This document shows positions 10,402 through 18,907 of a DNA stretch of 34,508 bases, in pieces. Location of the stretch: contig JAHIRD010000139.1 of the NCBI GenBank assembly GCA_018818835.1, positions 1-34,508 of the forward strand, read 5' to 3'. The position numbers and the translations under genes were made by a program. Below the pieces are notes generated by a model. That model made no database searches and was not told the origin of the DNA. It saw only the letters and a list, made by a program, of their open reading frames with translations. Numbering within the stretch: the stretch's first letter is position 1; every line of letters begins with the position of its first letter. This DNA comes from Pseudomonadota bacterium. GTDB taxonomy: Bacteria; Desulfobacterota; Desulfobacteria; Desulfobacterales; Desulfolunaceae.

Positions 10402-12315
10402 CTATTCAAAGTGGGGAAGTCCCCGAATTATTTCAGCCTGTGGGGCATACCTCACCGGTGGACGTATTTTCCTGGAGGTCCCTCCCACAAGAGCAACAAG
10501 CTCCTTGGCACTGTCCTTCATACCCTGGGCCTGGCCGTTCATTTCCTCAGAAGCGGCTGCAGATTCTTCTGCATTGGCCGCGTTTTTCTGGGTGACCTTA
10601 TCCATTTCAGCAATGGCCTTGTTCAATTGCCCAATCCCTTCGGCCTGTTCTTTGGATGCTTCCGAAATTTCGTTGATCAGTTCGCCGACTGTTTTTACGG
10701 AGCTGGCCACTTCTTTGAACGCCTCGTTGGTTGCCGTAACAATACGTGATCCCTCATCAATTTTTTTAACAGTGCCCTCTATCAACGACGATGTATTTTT
10801 CGCGGCACTGGCTGCTCGCATGGCCAGATTCCGGACTTCATCGGCAACCACGGCAAAACCTGCTCCGGCTTCTCCGGCACGGGCCGCCTCAACAGCCGCA
10901 TTAAGGGCCAGAAGATTGGTCTGAAATGCAATTTCATCGATGGTTTTGACAATTTTCGATGTTTCCTGGCTGGCAAGGGAGATGTCCTTCATGGCCCCTG
11001 TCAGACCGGTCATTGACTGGTTGGCCTTGTCAACCACCGCGTTGGAACCTTTCATAAGCGTATCTGCCTGTCTGGCATTATCCGCATTCTGACGTATCAT
11101 GGCTGACATTTCCTCAAGGGACGATGACGTTTCTTCAATGGAGGCGGCCTGCTCCGATGCCCCTTCGGCAAGGGACTGGCTGGTCTGGGCAACCTGAGAT
11201 GATGCGGAGGCCACCTGTTCAGCCCCCTCATCCATCTGGACGCTGATATTTCCCAGCACCGTGACAATGCTTCTGGATATCACAAACGCAAGGAATGCAC
11301 CCAGAATAACGGCCAAAACGCTCAAAATACTGACCTGCCGCCGGGTCGACTGGGCTTTTTCCAGCATGACCTCATCGCTCATGATATGCTTACGCGCTTC
11401 GGTTCTCAGTTGCTTTAAAATCTCCTGAACCTGCACCAGGGCAGGAAGGGTTTCTGTGGAATAAATCCGACTGGCATCCATCATGCCTGTCAATCGGTTT
11501 TCCGCTTCTGTTTTCAGACCGGTCAAAATATTCAGGGTTCGGTCAAGTGCGGGAAGGGATTTCGTGTGATAGACCTCTTCGGCCTGTCTGAGGGCTTCAG
11601 GGGCCAACGCTCCGCCGGTTGTCGTTGAAGCCAGAAGGCCATTGATCTCAGCTGCACTGTCATGGAGTGATGCATGGGTACGCACCAGAGTATCCCATAC
11701 CTGCTTGTATTCGGGGCTGCCCTCTGTGTAGGCCCTTTTTGCCTGGTCCGAATTCATCCACTTGCCCAGAACACATTGGCGGGGGTCGACTTCCACCCCC
11801 AAATTACTTTTTTGACTTCCCATGGCACTCTGCACAGTCAGGGCCCATCGAAGATGATCGATGATCCGGTCCGATAGAATAAGCGGCAAATTATGATCAG
11901 CCTGATAAAAAACCTTGGAAATATGGATGGCACTGTCATGAAGGGCCTTGTGGGGCGCCTCAATATCTTTGAACAAAGGGGACAATGAGGGGACAAGCGT
12001 TTGGGCATTTTTTCGCCCTTCCCCATAAAGAAAACCGCCGAATCCGCATTTATGATCATCGGTTTCCACAGCCAGCCGGGTTATCTGATCATCAGTCAAA
12101 AGGGCATTGACCTTGGATGCCCAATTCAAATGGTCCACTTCCTTCTGGGCCAGATCACCATCCAGCCGATTACCCTGGATCACTTGATTTGCATTTGTGA
12201 CAATGCCCTTTACCCCCCTGAAACTGATCAGGGAAATAGCAATGAGCAAGGAAAGTACGAATCCGAATCCCAAGGCATTCTTTTTCCCAACCGACATAGT
12301 CTTCCAATCCATCAT
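10402..12315 (-). CDS. Chemoreceptor (MCP) with two tandem CZB-like modules outside the membrane
   Basis: TM1 (about 14-32) and TM2 (about 328-346) enclose an extracytoplasmic region. It holds two copies of a chemoreceptor zinc-binding pattern. Copy one has H62-x-x-W65, C90, H122 and H126. Copy two has H154-x-x-W157, C181, H214 and H218. The offset is 91-92 residues throughout, so this is a tandem duplication of a His3-Cys zinc site. The cytoplasmic part has little room for a full HAMP domain and goes quickly into the signalling hairpin ([21 protein letters not shown] region). The C-terminus lacks a CheR-tethering pentapeptide of the usual kind. GGAGG sits upstream of two adjacent ATGs, and the second (12,312) has the better spacing. 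It lies between cheW and ppdK on the same strand. Confidence 0.92.
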   Translation of the reverse strand: MMDWKTMSVGKKNALGFGFVLSLLIAISLISFRGVKGIVTNANQVIQGNRLDGDLAQKEVDHLNWASKVNALLTDDQITRLAVETDDHKCGFGGFLYGEGRKNAQTLVPSLSPLFKDIEAPHKALHDSAIHISKVFYQADHNLPLILSDRIIDHLRWALTVQSAMGSQKSNLGVEVDPRQCVLGKWMNSDQAKRAYTEGSPEYKQVWDTLVRTHASLHDSAAEINGLLASTTTGGALAPEALRQAEEVYHTKSLPALDRTLNILTGLKTEAENRLTGMMDASRIYSTETLPALVQVQEILKQLRTEARKHIMSDEVMLEKAQSTRRQVSILSVLAVILGAFLAFVISRSIVTVLGNISVQMDEGAEQVASASSQVAQTSQSLAEGASEQAASIEETSSSLEEMSAMIRQNADNARQADTLMKGSNAVVDKANQSMTGLTGAMKDISLASQETSKIVKTIDEIAFQTNLLALNAAVEAARAGEAGAGFAVVADEVRNLAMRAASAAKNTSSLIEGTVKKIDEGSRIVTATNEAFKEVASSVKTVGELINEISEASKEQAEGIGQLNKAIAEMDKVTQKNAANAEESAAASEEMNGQAQGMKDSAKELVALVGGTSRKIRPPVRYAPQAEIIRGLPHFE

Positions 12316-12380
12316 TCACCTCCGCAGAAACCATTGTGTGCCATACTCATCAATTTTCACTATAACCGTTTCAACACAAA

Positions 12381-12893
12381 TCATCCCACCGATTCCACAA
12401 CTGACATTTCTTCGGCATTTAAAACCCGGTCAATATCAAGAAGGATTTTGACGCCACCATCCAATTTTGCCATCCCCATGATATAATCGGTATCCAGTTT
12501 TGTTCCAAAAGCAGGTGTGTCTTCAATATCATCTCCTTTCACATTCAGAACTTCGGACACGGAATCCACCACAATACCAATAAGAACTGTGGATGATTTC
12601 CCGGTAATTTCAACCACGATAATACAGGTTCTCTCGGTGTATTCAATGCCAGCCATTCCGAATCTCAACCTCAGATCTATCACCGGAATGACCTTGCCCC
12701 TTAAATTAATCACTCCCTTTACAAATGAGGGTGTCTGGGGAACCGTGGTGATGGGCAGCATTCCGATAATCTCCTTGATCTTGAGAATGCCGATTCCGTA
12801 TTCCTCGTTGGCCAGTGAAAAGGTCAGATATTTCCCTTCCCGTCTTCCCATGGCCTGTATGTCCTGTCCCATGACCTGCGTTTCATCGTTCAT
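12381..12893 (-). CDS. cheW: CheW-type chemotaxis coupling protein
   Basis: CheW bridges chemoreceptors and the CheA kinase in the cytoplasmic array. The 170-residue protein shows the CheW SH3-like fold signature: YLTFSLANEEYGI, then IPQTP-like VPQTPSFVKGVINLRGKVIPVIDL, then a C-terminal GVKILLDIDRVL. The ATG has AAGGAGG seven bases upstream. It lies between two chemoreceptor genes on the same strand, 123 bp after one and 65 bp before the other. No cheA, cheY or cheB is in the window, so it probably loads these receptors onto a kinase encoded elsewhere. Confidence 0.94.
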   Translation of the reverse strand: MNDETQVMGQDIQAMGRREGKYLTFSLANEEYGIGILKIKEIIGMLPITTVPQTPSFVKGVINLRGKVIPVIDLRLRFGMAGIEYTERTCIIVVEITGKSSTVLIGIVVDSVSEVLNVKGDDIEDTPAFGTKLDTDYIMGMAKLDGGVKILLDIDRVLNAEEMSVVESVG

Positions 12894-13016
12894 GGTTTTT
12901 CCTCCTTGGATATATCAATGTCTTTCGTCATTGGATTATTGCCTGTTCATTTTATAAAACAACGAACCCGTGTCCCTGTTATCCCGGATCTTCGTTTGGA
13001 TCTTTTCCTGATGATT

Positions 13017-15344
13017 TTAAAAATCAGTAAAATCATCGTCCATGGGAAACACCTGGGAAGGGTTGACATCCCTGGCTTTGAATTTTCCGTTTGTTTTGGT
13101 CTGAATGGGCAAGGTCTTATGGTGTGACTCCTTCGTCATATGAGACGTACCGGCTTTATGTTTTTGGTGGCTCACCGTGCCACCGACCATGGCCACAAGT
13201 TCACCCACGTACTCCATCAGCTGGTTGGCCTGGGCACTCATTTCTTCGGATGCCGACGCTGACTCCTCGGCATTGGCTGCGTTCTGTTGGATGACCTTAT
13301 CCATCTCAACCGTGGCCTTGTTCACCTGTTCGATGCCCTCGGCCTGCTCATTGGAGGCTGCCGCGATCTCGCTGACCAGCTCACCTACTTTCCTGGCGCT
13401 TTCGGAGACCTCGGAGAACGCATCACTGGTGGAGTTGACCAGGATCGACCCTTCGTTGATTTTCTTTACGGTACCCTCAATCAATGACGCTGTATTTTTT
13501 GCGGCCTCCGCAGCCCGAAGGGCAAGATTACGGACCTCATCGGCCACCACGGCAAAACCGGCACCGGCTTCACCGGCCCGGGCTGCTTCCACCGCAGCGT
13601 TCAAAGCCAGCAAATTGGTCTGAAAGGCGATTTCATCGATGGTTTTGATGATTTTTGATGTTTCTTCACTGGCGCTGGTAATCTGGGCCATGGACGTGAT
13701 CAGCTCAGACATGGAAGTATTTGCTTTGTCCACTGTTTCATTGGCATTTTTCATCAGGTTGTTGGCTTCCGATGCGTTATCGGCATTTTGTTTGGTCATG
13801 GATGACATCTCCTCCAAAGAGGATGAGGTTTCCTCAATGGATGCCGCCTGCTCGGATGCCCCTTCGGCCAGGGTCTGGCTGGACATGGATACCTCACCTG
13901 AGGCCGATGCCACCTGATCGGACGCTTCGGAAAGGCCCCTAATCACCTTATTGATGGGGCCTGTAATGCTCCGGGTGATAAATACGGCCACTAGGCAACC
14001 CACGATCACAGCGAAAATAAGACCCACCACCATCATGCGTTTGGCCATGGACAAGGCCGTGACCGCATCCCCGGCAATGGTATCGATGGCCTTCATACCG
14101 GCATTAGCTGTCGTTTCGCAGGCGTTCAGAAGGACCACGCCCGCTGCCAGCCGTTCATCACTCAATTTTTGGAGGGTCAGCCAATTGGCCAGAAAATCGG
14201 TCATGGCTGTTTTATAATCACCGGCCGCTTCCTTGGTTCTATCAATCTGCTTGAGATTGATGTCTTTCCGGGTAATTTTTTTCAGGGCCTCGAACATGCT
14301 GTCCATATCATCGAAATTCCTCCGGGCTTTCTGAATCAAATCCGGATTTCTCTGGGCCATGGATTTGAATGTCGAAATCCGTGTGGCATTGCCCAGATCA
14401 ATGATATCGTTGACAAGGGTGATTTTATCGTGGCGGCCCGTCATGTCCATGGTCAGTTTTGCCTGCTGGTCTTTAAGAAATTCCGAGCAATTTTTATTGT
14501 AAGACCCGGCACTTGCATCCATTTCCTTTCTATGTTCAACAAGAACGACGGTCCGGGCTTGGGCCCCCTTGGAAAACTCGGCATGAAAATCTGTCATGGC
14601 CGATTTGTATTGATCAGCAGCCAACACCGTATCATTGATACGCTGGATGTCCTTTTCAGTTCGGGTGATTTTCTTGAGTTCATCGGTCAAAGGCCTGATT
14701 CCGTCCAGCTCAAGGATGGCCTTTTTCATCATGTCCGGGTCATTCATGGCCTGGGCCTTGAAATTCATGGTCCTCACTGTATTTCCCTGGTTGGTGATTT
14801 CCGAGACAAGCCGGATTTTGTTCTGCTGTTCTTCAAGTTCCCGTTTAAAACTTGTATTCTGCTCGTCCAGGAAATCAGCACAGTTTTTCATATACTGTGC
14901 CGCGGATTCATCAAGTTGCTCCTTGTTTTTTGCCATGTCATCGGTGACCGCTAAAATCTTTGACACCGTGGTCTTGTAATCGATCACGGCCTTGATTGCC
15001 GTATCCATCTGCCCTTTAAGCGTGGTCAGATGGACTGCCCGGGAATCAAGATCCTGACCGTCTTTTAAAAATTTTTCCACAAGGGCAAGTTCTTTCATCC
15101 CTTTATCGTAATAGCTTCGGTCTTCGGTCAGACCAAAACCCCTCATTTCGTACATCACCCTGTTTGCAGCACTGCTGAGATCTTTAGACATGGCGACTTC
15201 CGGAACATATTCCTGGGAAAGAATGGTTGAATCCGTTTCAACCTTGCCCATATTCCAGATGCCAATAGCTCCCAAGGTGACCGCAATCACAATTAGAATT
15301 CCGAACCCCAAAGCAATCTTCATTCCCATTTTCATGTTCTTCAT
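13017..15344 (-). CDS. Chemoreceptor (MCP) with a triple-repeat helical sensor domain
   Basis: TM1 (about 9-30) and TM2 (about 437-456) bracket a 400-residue all-helical extracytoplasmic domain. It is built from three related units of about 130 residues. Units two and three are obvious: [12 protein letters not shown] at 283-294 matches [12 protein letters not shown] at 152-163, and ELKKITR at 222-228 matches ALKKITR at 353-359. Unit one (about 50-160) is more diverged. This recalls helical bimodular or four-helix-bundle sensors but with an extra module, and the ligand is unknown. A shortened HAMP-like linker leads into the conserved signalling hairpin. The ATG has AAAGGAGG nine bases upstream. 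It is the first gene of the leftward MCP-cheW-MCP-ppdK run. Confidence 0.92.
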   Translation of the reverse strand: MKNMKMGMKIALGFGILIVIAVTLGAIGIWNMGKVETDSTILSQEYVPEVAMSKDLSSAANRVMYEMRGFGLTEDRSYYDKGMKELALVEKFLKDGQDLDSRAVHLTTLKGQMDTAIKAVIDYKTTVSKILAVTDDMAKNKEQLDESAAQYMKNCADFLDEQNTSFKRELEEQQNKIRLVSEITNQGNTVRTMNFKAQAMNDPDMMKKAILELDGIRPLTDELKKITRTEKDIQRINDTVLAADQYKSAMTDFHAEFSKGAQARTVVLVEHRKEMDASAGSYNKNCSEFLKDQQAKLTMDMTGRHDKITLVNDIIDLGNATRISTFKSMAQRNPDLIQKARRNFDDMDSMFEALKKITRKDINLKQIDRTKEAAGDYKTAMTDFLANWLTLQKLSDERLAAGVVLLNACETTANAGMKAIDTIAGDAVTALSMAKRMMVVGLIFAVIVGCLVAVFITRSITGPINKVIRGLSEASDQVASASGEVSMSSQTLAEGASEQAASIEETSSSLEEMSSMTKQNADNASEANNLMKNANETVDKANTSMSELITSMAQITSASEETSKIIKTIDEIAFQTNLLALNAAVEAARAGEAGAGFAVVADEVRNLALRAAEAAKNTASLIEGTVKKINEGSILVNSTSDAFSEVSESARKVGELVSEIAAASNEQAEGIEQVNKATVEMDKVIQQNAANAEESASASEEMSAQANQLMEYVGELVAMVGGTVSHQKHKAGTSHMTKESHHKTLPIQTKTNGKFKARDVNPSQVFPMDDDFTDF

Positions 15345-15763
15345 CCCACGTTTCCTCCTTTGAGGGTCTTTTCTATCATAACCGCTGGATTGATGATTCT
15401 ATTCATGGACGACATTTAAAACAGTTGTTTGTGAAACTAAATGCATGGGTAATGTGGTGACGGGCCCACACGGTTGAATGATAAATCAGGAATGATTTTA
15501 AATAGAGTCAGCCCACATGAATCGCTAAGAAATAACATGTTGAATTTTTTGTTTCTGAGCCCCAGATGAAACGTCAGGTCGGATTTAAATATACAGGAGG
15601 AGTCCTTTGTATTAAAAAAGGATACTGGCTCATAAAAAGCAAAAGATTAGCTTTATTTTTATACCATAAATTTCTTTTCATTGACAAGCCCAATTGTTAT
15701 CTCACGATAAATTCATCCGCGACTGGTTGGATTCAACACGCAATTTGATTTGACTTGTTTTTC
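15345..15763. other. Intergenic region upstream of the chemoreceptor run
   Basis: This 419-bp AT-rich stretch lies between the helicase stop and the MCP start, both on the minus strand, so it should carry the promoter for MCP-cheW-MCP-ppdK. I looked for flagellar sigma-28 and sigma-54 promoter patterns and saw none that convinced me. A 60-codon rightward frame at 15,566-15,748 has no family resemblance and is not called. Confidence 0.4.
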
Positions 15764-18622
15764 TTACCAGGAAACCGGAACCCGGACCTTCATTCCCGCC
15801 TTGTTTTTAAACAACAGGTAACCGTTCTTCCTGCCGAACAGATAAAGATCCCGCGTAACAATGACATCCTGACGGCAATAATCGACGATTTCACGAATTT
15901 TACCTTCCTTCCACCATGCAAGGGCCATAAGCCCGTCGGCACTCTTCCGGATACCCAGGGTATTTTCCCCCAGGTGGTCCAAGGAAAGGCGGTAACCCAG
16001 CCTCGTGTGTATCTCCGTGAGCATATCCAGGGTGGGGAGACTGTGAAAATCAAAGGAGCTGTTCCCTTTCAGGACCGAATAATCAAAGCGGCTGACATTA
16101 AAACCAACAACCAAATCCAGGCTCTTCAAATGGTCGGTGAGTCTTGGGATGTCATCTCCCAGATATTCTTCAAAACAATCACCTTTGGAATCATAGACCA
16201 CCACACAGCTAATCCCCATGCGCGATGCATTACCCCAACCCCCAACCTCCTGTGCGGACCTTCGTGTTTCCAGATCCAAAACTCCGAAATGGGGATCAGG
16301 CCTTAAGATATTGGGGGCTTCAGGTTTCTTGGCAGGTTCTTGGGGCACTATTCGGGCCGGCTCATAGCCGGTTCCTGTTTTCAAACGAACAAGGACGGCC
16401 TTGGCAGCCGATTTATCAATGGGCCGATTTCCCGAGCCGCATTTCGGAGAATGAACACAGGCGGGACAGCCCGTTTCGCAGGGACATGTGTCAATCACGT
16501 TAAGCGTGCTCACCATCAAGGTTTCCGAAAGCTCAAAGGCCCTTCGTGACAATCCCACCCCACCGGGAAAGCCGTCGTAGACAAAAACAGCCCCGGCACC
16601 CACCTGGGGATGAAAGGGAATGGAGATGCCCCCCAGATCGTTCCGATCCGTCATCACGAGCAAGGGAAGAATACCGATGGCGGCGTGCTCCATGGCATGG
16701 ATACCCCCCATGAAATGGATCTGACGATCCTCACAGTATGTCTGAACAGCCAGGGGTATCTCAATAAAAATCCCTTCCGTTTCAATGATAAGGGGAGGAA
16801 GATCAAGGGGGAAAACGCCGAGAAGCCTTTGCCCCTTGATCAGTTTTTTTTCATAGCCCGTCACGGTTTCAGTAACCTTCAGACGGCACAAGGCAATACG
16901 GGTGCCCCAAACGCCTTTTTGGTCAATGATCTCAAGAATTTCCGTGACCTTGTTGGATCGGGCCCGTGTAAAATAATGCACCTTTTCTTTGGAGGCATAG
17001 GCCGTATTTTTCTCAAGATCCAGATCCCGGACCAGATAATGACTTCCCCGGTGGATATAAACGGCCCCGGGATACGCCTCATGAAAGGCCCTGTGGCGGT
17101 CCACACTGCCAATGATCTCCCCTGTATCCTGATCCACAATATCCATGGACTCCCCTGCGCCCCGGAGGGACACGTGTCTGTGGGGGTATTTCCCCGGCGA
17201 AAAAAGAAGTCCCCCATCTTCCCCTCTTAAAAGCCTCCCTTCCTCTTCCAGTTCCCTGATGGCCTGTGTCGCATCCCGGACCAGTTCTTCATCCTGACCC
17301 AAGGGGAGGTCCGCTGCGGCACACACCAGATGGCGCTTCATGATCACCGGGTTCATGGGGTTGATCACAGCGGTTTCGGGCTCCATATGAAAAAATTCAT
17401 CCGGATGGTTCATCATATACTGGTCCAGGGCATCTTCATGGCCGATCAGCACCACGGCAGACTCCTGACCGGCACGGCCCACACGGCCGGCCCTCTGCCA
17501 GGTGGCCATGACCGTTCCCGGGTATCCCACAAGAATACACAAATCCAGGGTCCCGATATCAATGCCCATTTCAAGGGCGCTTGTGGTGATCACAGCCAGA
17601 AGCTCACCCGAGGAAAGCCGGGCTTCGATATCGCGGCGTTCTTCGGGCAGAAACCCCGCCCGGTAGGCTGAAATCCTGTCTTTATAATCTCCGGCTCGCT
17701 GGGCTGCCCACAAGGCAATCAATTCGGTCATTTTCCGGGACTGGGTATAAATGATGGTGCGAAAATCCCTGGCCAACGCAGCATGGAGCAAGGCAATGGA
17801 CGCCTGGGCCGCGCCGTCGGGCGTATTGAGCATCAAAAAATGCTTGCCTGTGGACGGGGCACCGCTGGTTTTCACCGCAGTTACATCAAGGCCGGTCAGC
17901 CCGGATGCCAGCCTGCCCGGATTTCCAATGGTGGCCGAGCAGAAAATAAACACAGGAGTGGCTCCATAAACTGCGCAGATCCGAAGAAGCCGACGAAAAA
18001 CCCAGGCCATGTGGGAACCCATCACCCCCCTACACGTATGCACCTCATCCACCACCACATATTCCAGATTCTCGATAAATTCCGACCATCGCCCATGAAA
18101 GGGAAGAATGGACAAATGCAGCATTTCCGGGTTGCTCAAAACAATATGGGGGGGATTATTCCTTATCTTCGTACGCCGGTAAGAGGTGGTATCCCCATCA
18201 TAAACCTCGGCCGTCATGGGAACCGTGGTCTGAATCTTCTGAAAAAGCTCGTTCACCCCTTTTAATTGATCCTGGGCAAGGGCCTTGAGGGGAAACAGAT
18301 AAAGGGCCCGGGCCTTGGGATTTTCCAGGATTTTTTCAATCACGGGCAGATTGTAGATCAGTGTCTTGCCGCTGGCCGTGGGCGTTGCCACCACCGTGTG
18401 TTTTCCCTGTCGAATCAAATTGATGGCCTCAACCTGATGGGAATAAAGGGCCGGAATACCAAGATCCGAAAGCAATTTTTTCACAGGACCGGAAAAAGGC
18501 GTCTCCGGCTCAGCATATTCCGCATCGCTGCCAGGAATCTCCCGATGATCCACCACAAAGGGCGCAAGGGTTTCATAGTTTCTCAACGCCTTGATATAGT
18601 CTCGAATTCGTCCCTTTTGCAA
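15764..18622 (-). CDS. DEAD/DEAH-type helicase fused to an RNase H-like exonuclease (MrfA-MrfB-like)
   Basis: Residues 1-440 form a superfamily 2 helicase: Walker A in ATPTASGKT (79-87), DEVH (192-195), SAT (229-231) and QRAGRVGR (376-383). The middle and C-terminal helicase region ends in a cysteine cluster (C713, C715, C719, C722, C728), as in YprA/MrfA and Hrq1-like proteins with the DUF1998 region. Residues about 778-952 are a ribonuclease H-like 3'-5' exonuclease with D783-x-E785, D847 and D919, plus Y915 in a YxxxD motif, a DEDDy arrangement. In Bacillus subtilis, MrfA (helicase) and MrfB (exonuclease) are separate proteins acting in mitomycin C lesion repair. Here both activities are on one chain. 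The start is TTG with GGGTGG six bases upstream. A DNA-repair role is inferred from family. Confidence 0.88.
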   Translation of the reverse strand: MQKGRIRDYIKALRNYETLAPFVVDHREIPGSDAEYAEPETPFSGPVKKLLSDLGIPALYSHQVEAINLIRQGKHTVVATPTASGKTLIYNLPVIEKILENPKARALYLFPLKALAQDQLKGVNELFQKIQTTVPMTAEVYDGDTTSYRRTKIRNNPPHIVLSNPEMLHLSILPFHGRWSEFIENLEYVVVDEVHTCRGVMGSHMAWVFRRLLRICAVYGATPVFIFCSATIGNPGRLASGLTGLDVTAVKTSGAPSTGKHFLMLNTPDGAAQASIALLHAALARDFRTIIYTQSRKMTELIALWAAQRAGDYKDRISAYRAGFLPEERRDIEARLSSGELLAVITTSALEMGIDIGTLDLCILVGYPGTVMATWQRAGRVGRAGQESAVVLIGHEDALDQYMMNHPDEFFHMEPETAVINPMNPVIMKRHLVCAAADLPLGQDEELVRDATQAIRELEEEGRLLRGEDGGLLFSPGKYPHRHVSLRGAGESMDIVDQDTGEIIGSVDRHRAFHEAYPGAVYIHRGSHYLVRDLDLEKNTAYASKEKVHYFTRARSNKVTEILEIIDQKGVWGTRIALCRLKVTETVTGYEKKLIKGQRLLGVFPLDLPPLIIETEGIFIEIPLAVQTYCEDRQIHFMGGIHAMEHAAIGILPLLVMTDRNDLGGISIPFHPQVGAGAVFVYDGFPGGVGLSRRAFELSETLMVSTLNVIDTCPCETGCPACVHSPKCGSGNRPIDKSAAKAVLVRLKTGTGYEPARIVPQEPAKKPEAPNILRPDPHFGVLDLETRRSAQEVGGWGNASRMGISCVVVYDSKGDCFEEYLGDDIPRLTDHLKSLDLVVGFNVSRFDYSVLKGNSSFDFHSLPTLDMLTEIHTRLGYRLSLDHLGENTLGIRKSADGLMALAWWKEGKIREIVDYCRQDVIVTRDLYLFGRKNGYLLFKNKAGMKVRVPVSW

Positions 18623-18723
18623 TGATCACCACCCTGTTTTCCGGTCCCTTGGTTTTAGCCCTTTCCCGGAGCCTGTTCTTTTTTAACACCACCATGATTT
18701 CGTGTCCACGTCAATTAACACAT

Positions 18724-18777
18724 GGGACGTATGGGTCAAGTGGGACTTATAGGACCTATGAGACTTATAAGTCCTAT
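18724..18777. repeat. Degenerate 9-bp tandem repeat, six units
   Basis: Six consecutive 9-mers follow the consensus GGGACNTAT: GGGACGTAT, GGGTCAAGT, GGGACTTAT, AGGACCTAT, GAGACTTAT and AAGTCCTAT. The array lies in the divergent region between the helicase and molybdopterin oxidoreductase genes. It is not inside a credible coding region. Slippage expansion or a protein-binding array could explain it. Confidence 0.7.
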
Positions 18778-18907
18778 TTAGGTCAAAGGGAGATACCTTA
18801 GTTTGCCTTTCACGTACAACACGTGGTAATAATAAGGGTTGAGGGTCATAATTGCCCTTAAGTTTAATCGGACTGTATATCATCCCCAATAAAAAGGATA
18901 TCGCATC

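Noticed and set aside
14169-14954. 261-codon rightward frame inside the triple-repeat chemoreceptor gene
   Set aside because: It is antisense to a clear MCP and has no recognisable family. It also has no plausible ribosome-binding site.
15566-15748. 60-codon frame upstream of the chemoreceptor run
   Set aside because: There is a GGAGG-like stretch inside it but not before its ATG, and the product has no recognisable feature.
15345-15763. Search for sigma-28 or sigma-54 promoter before the chemoreceptors
   Set aside because: No sequence matched the spacing and core bases well enough to report.
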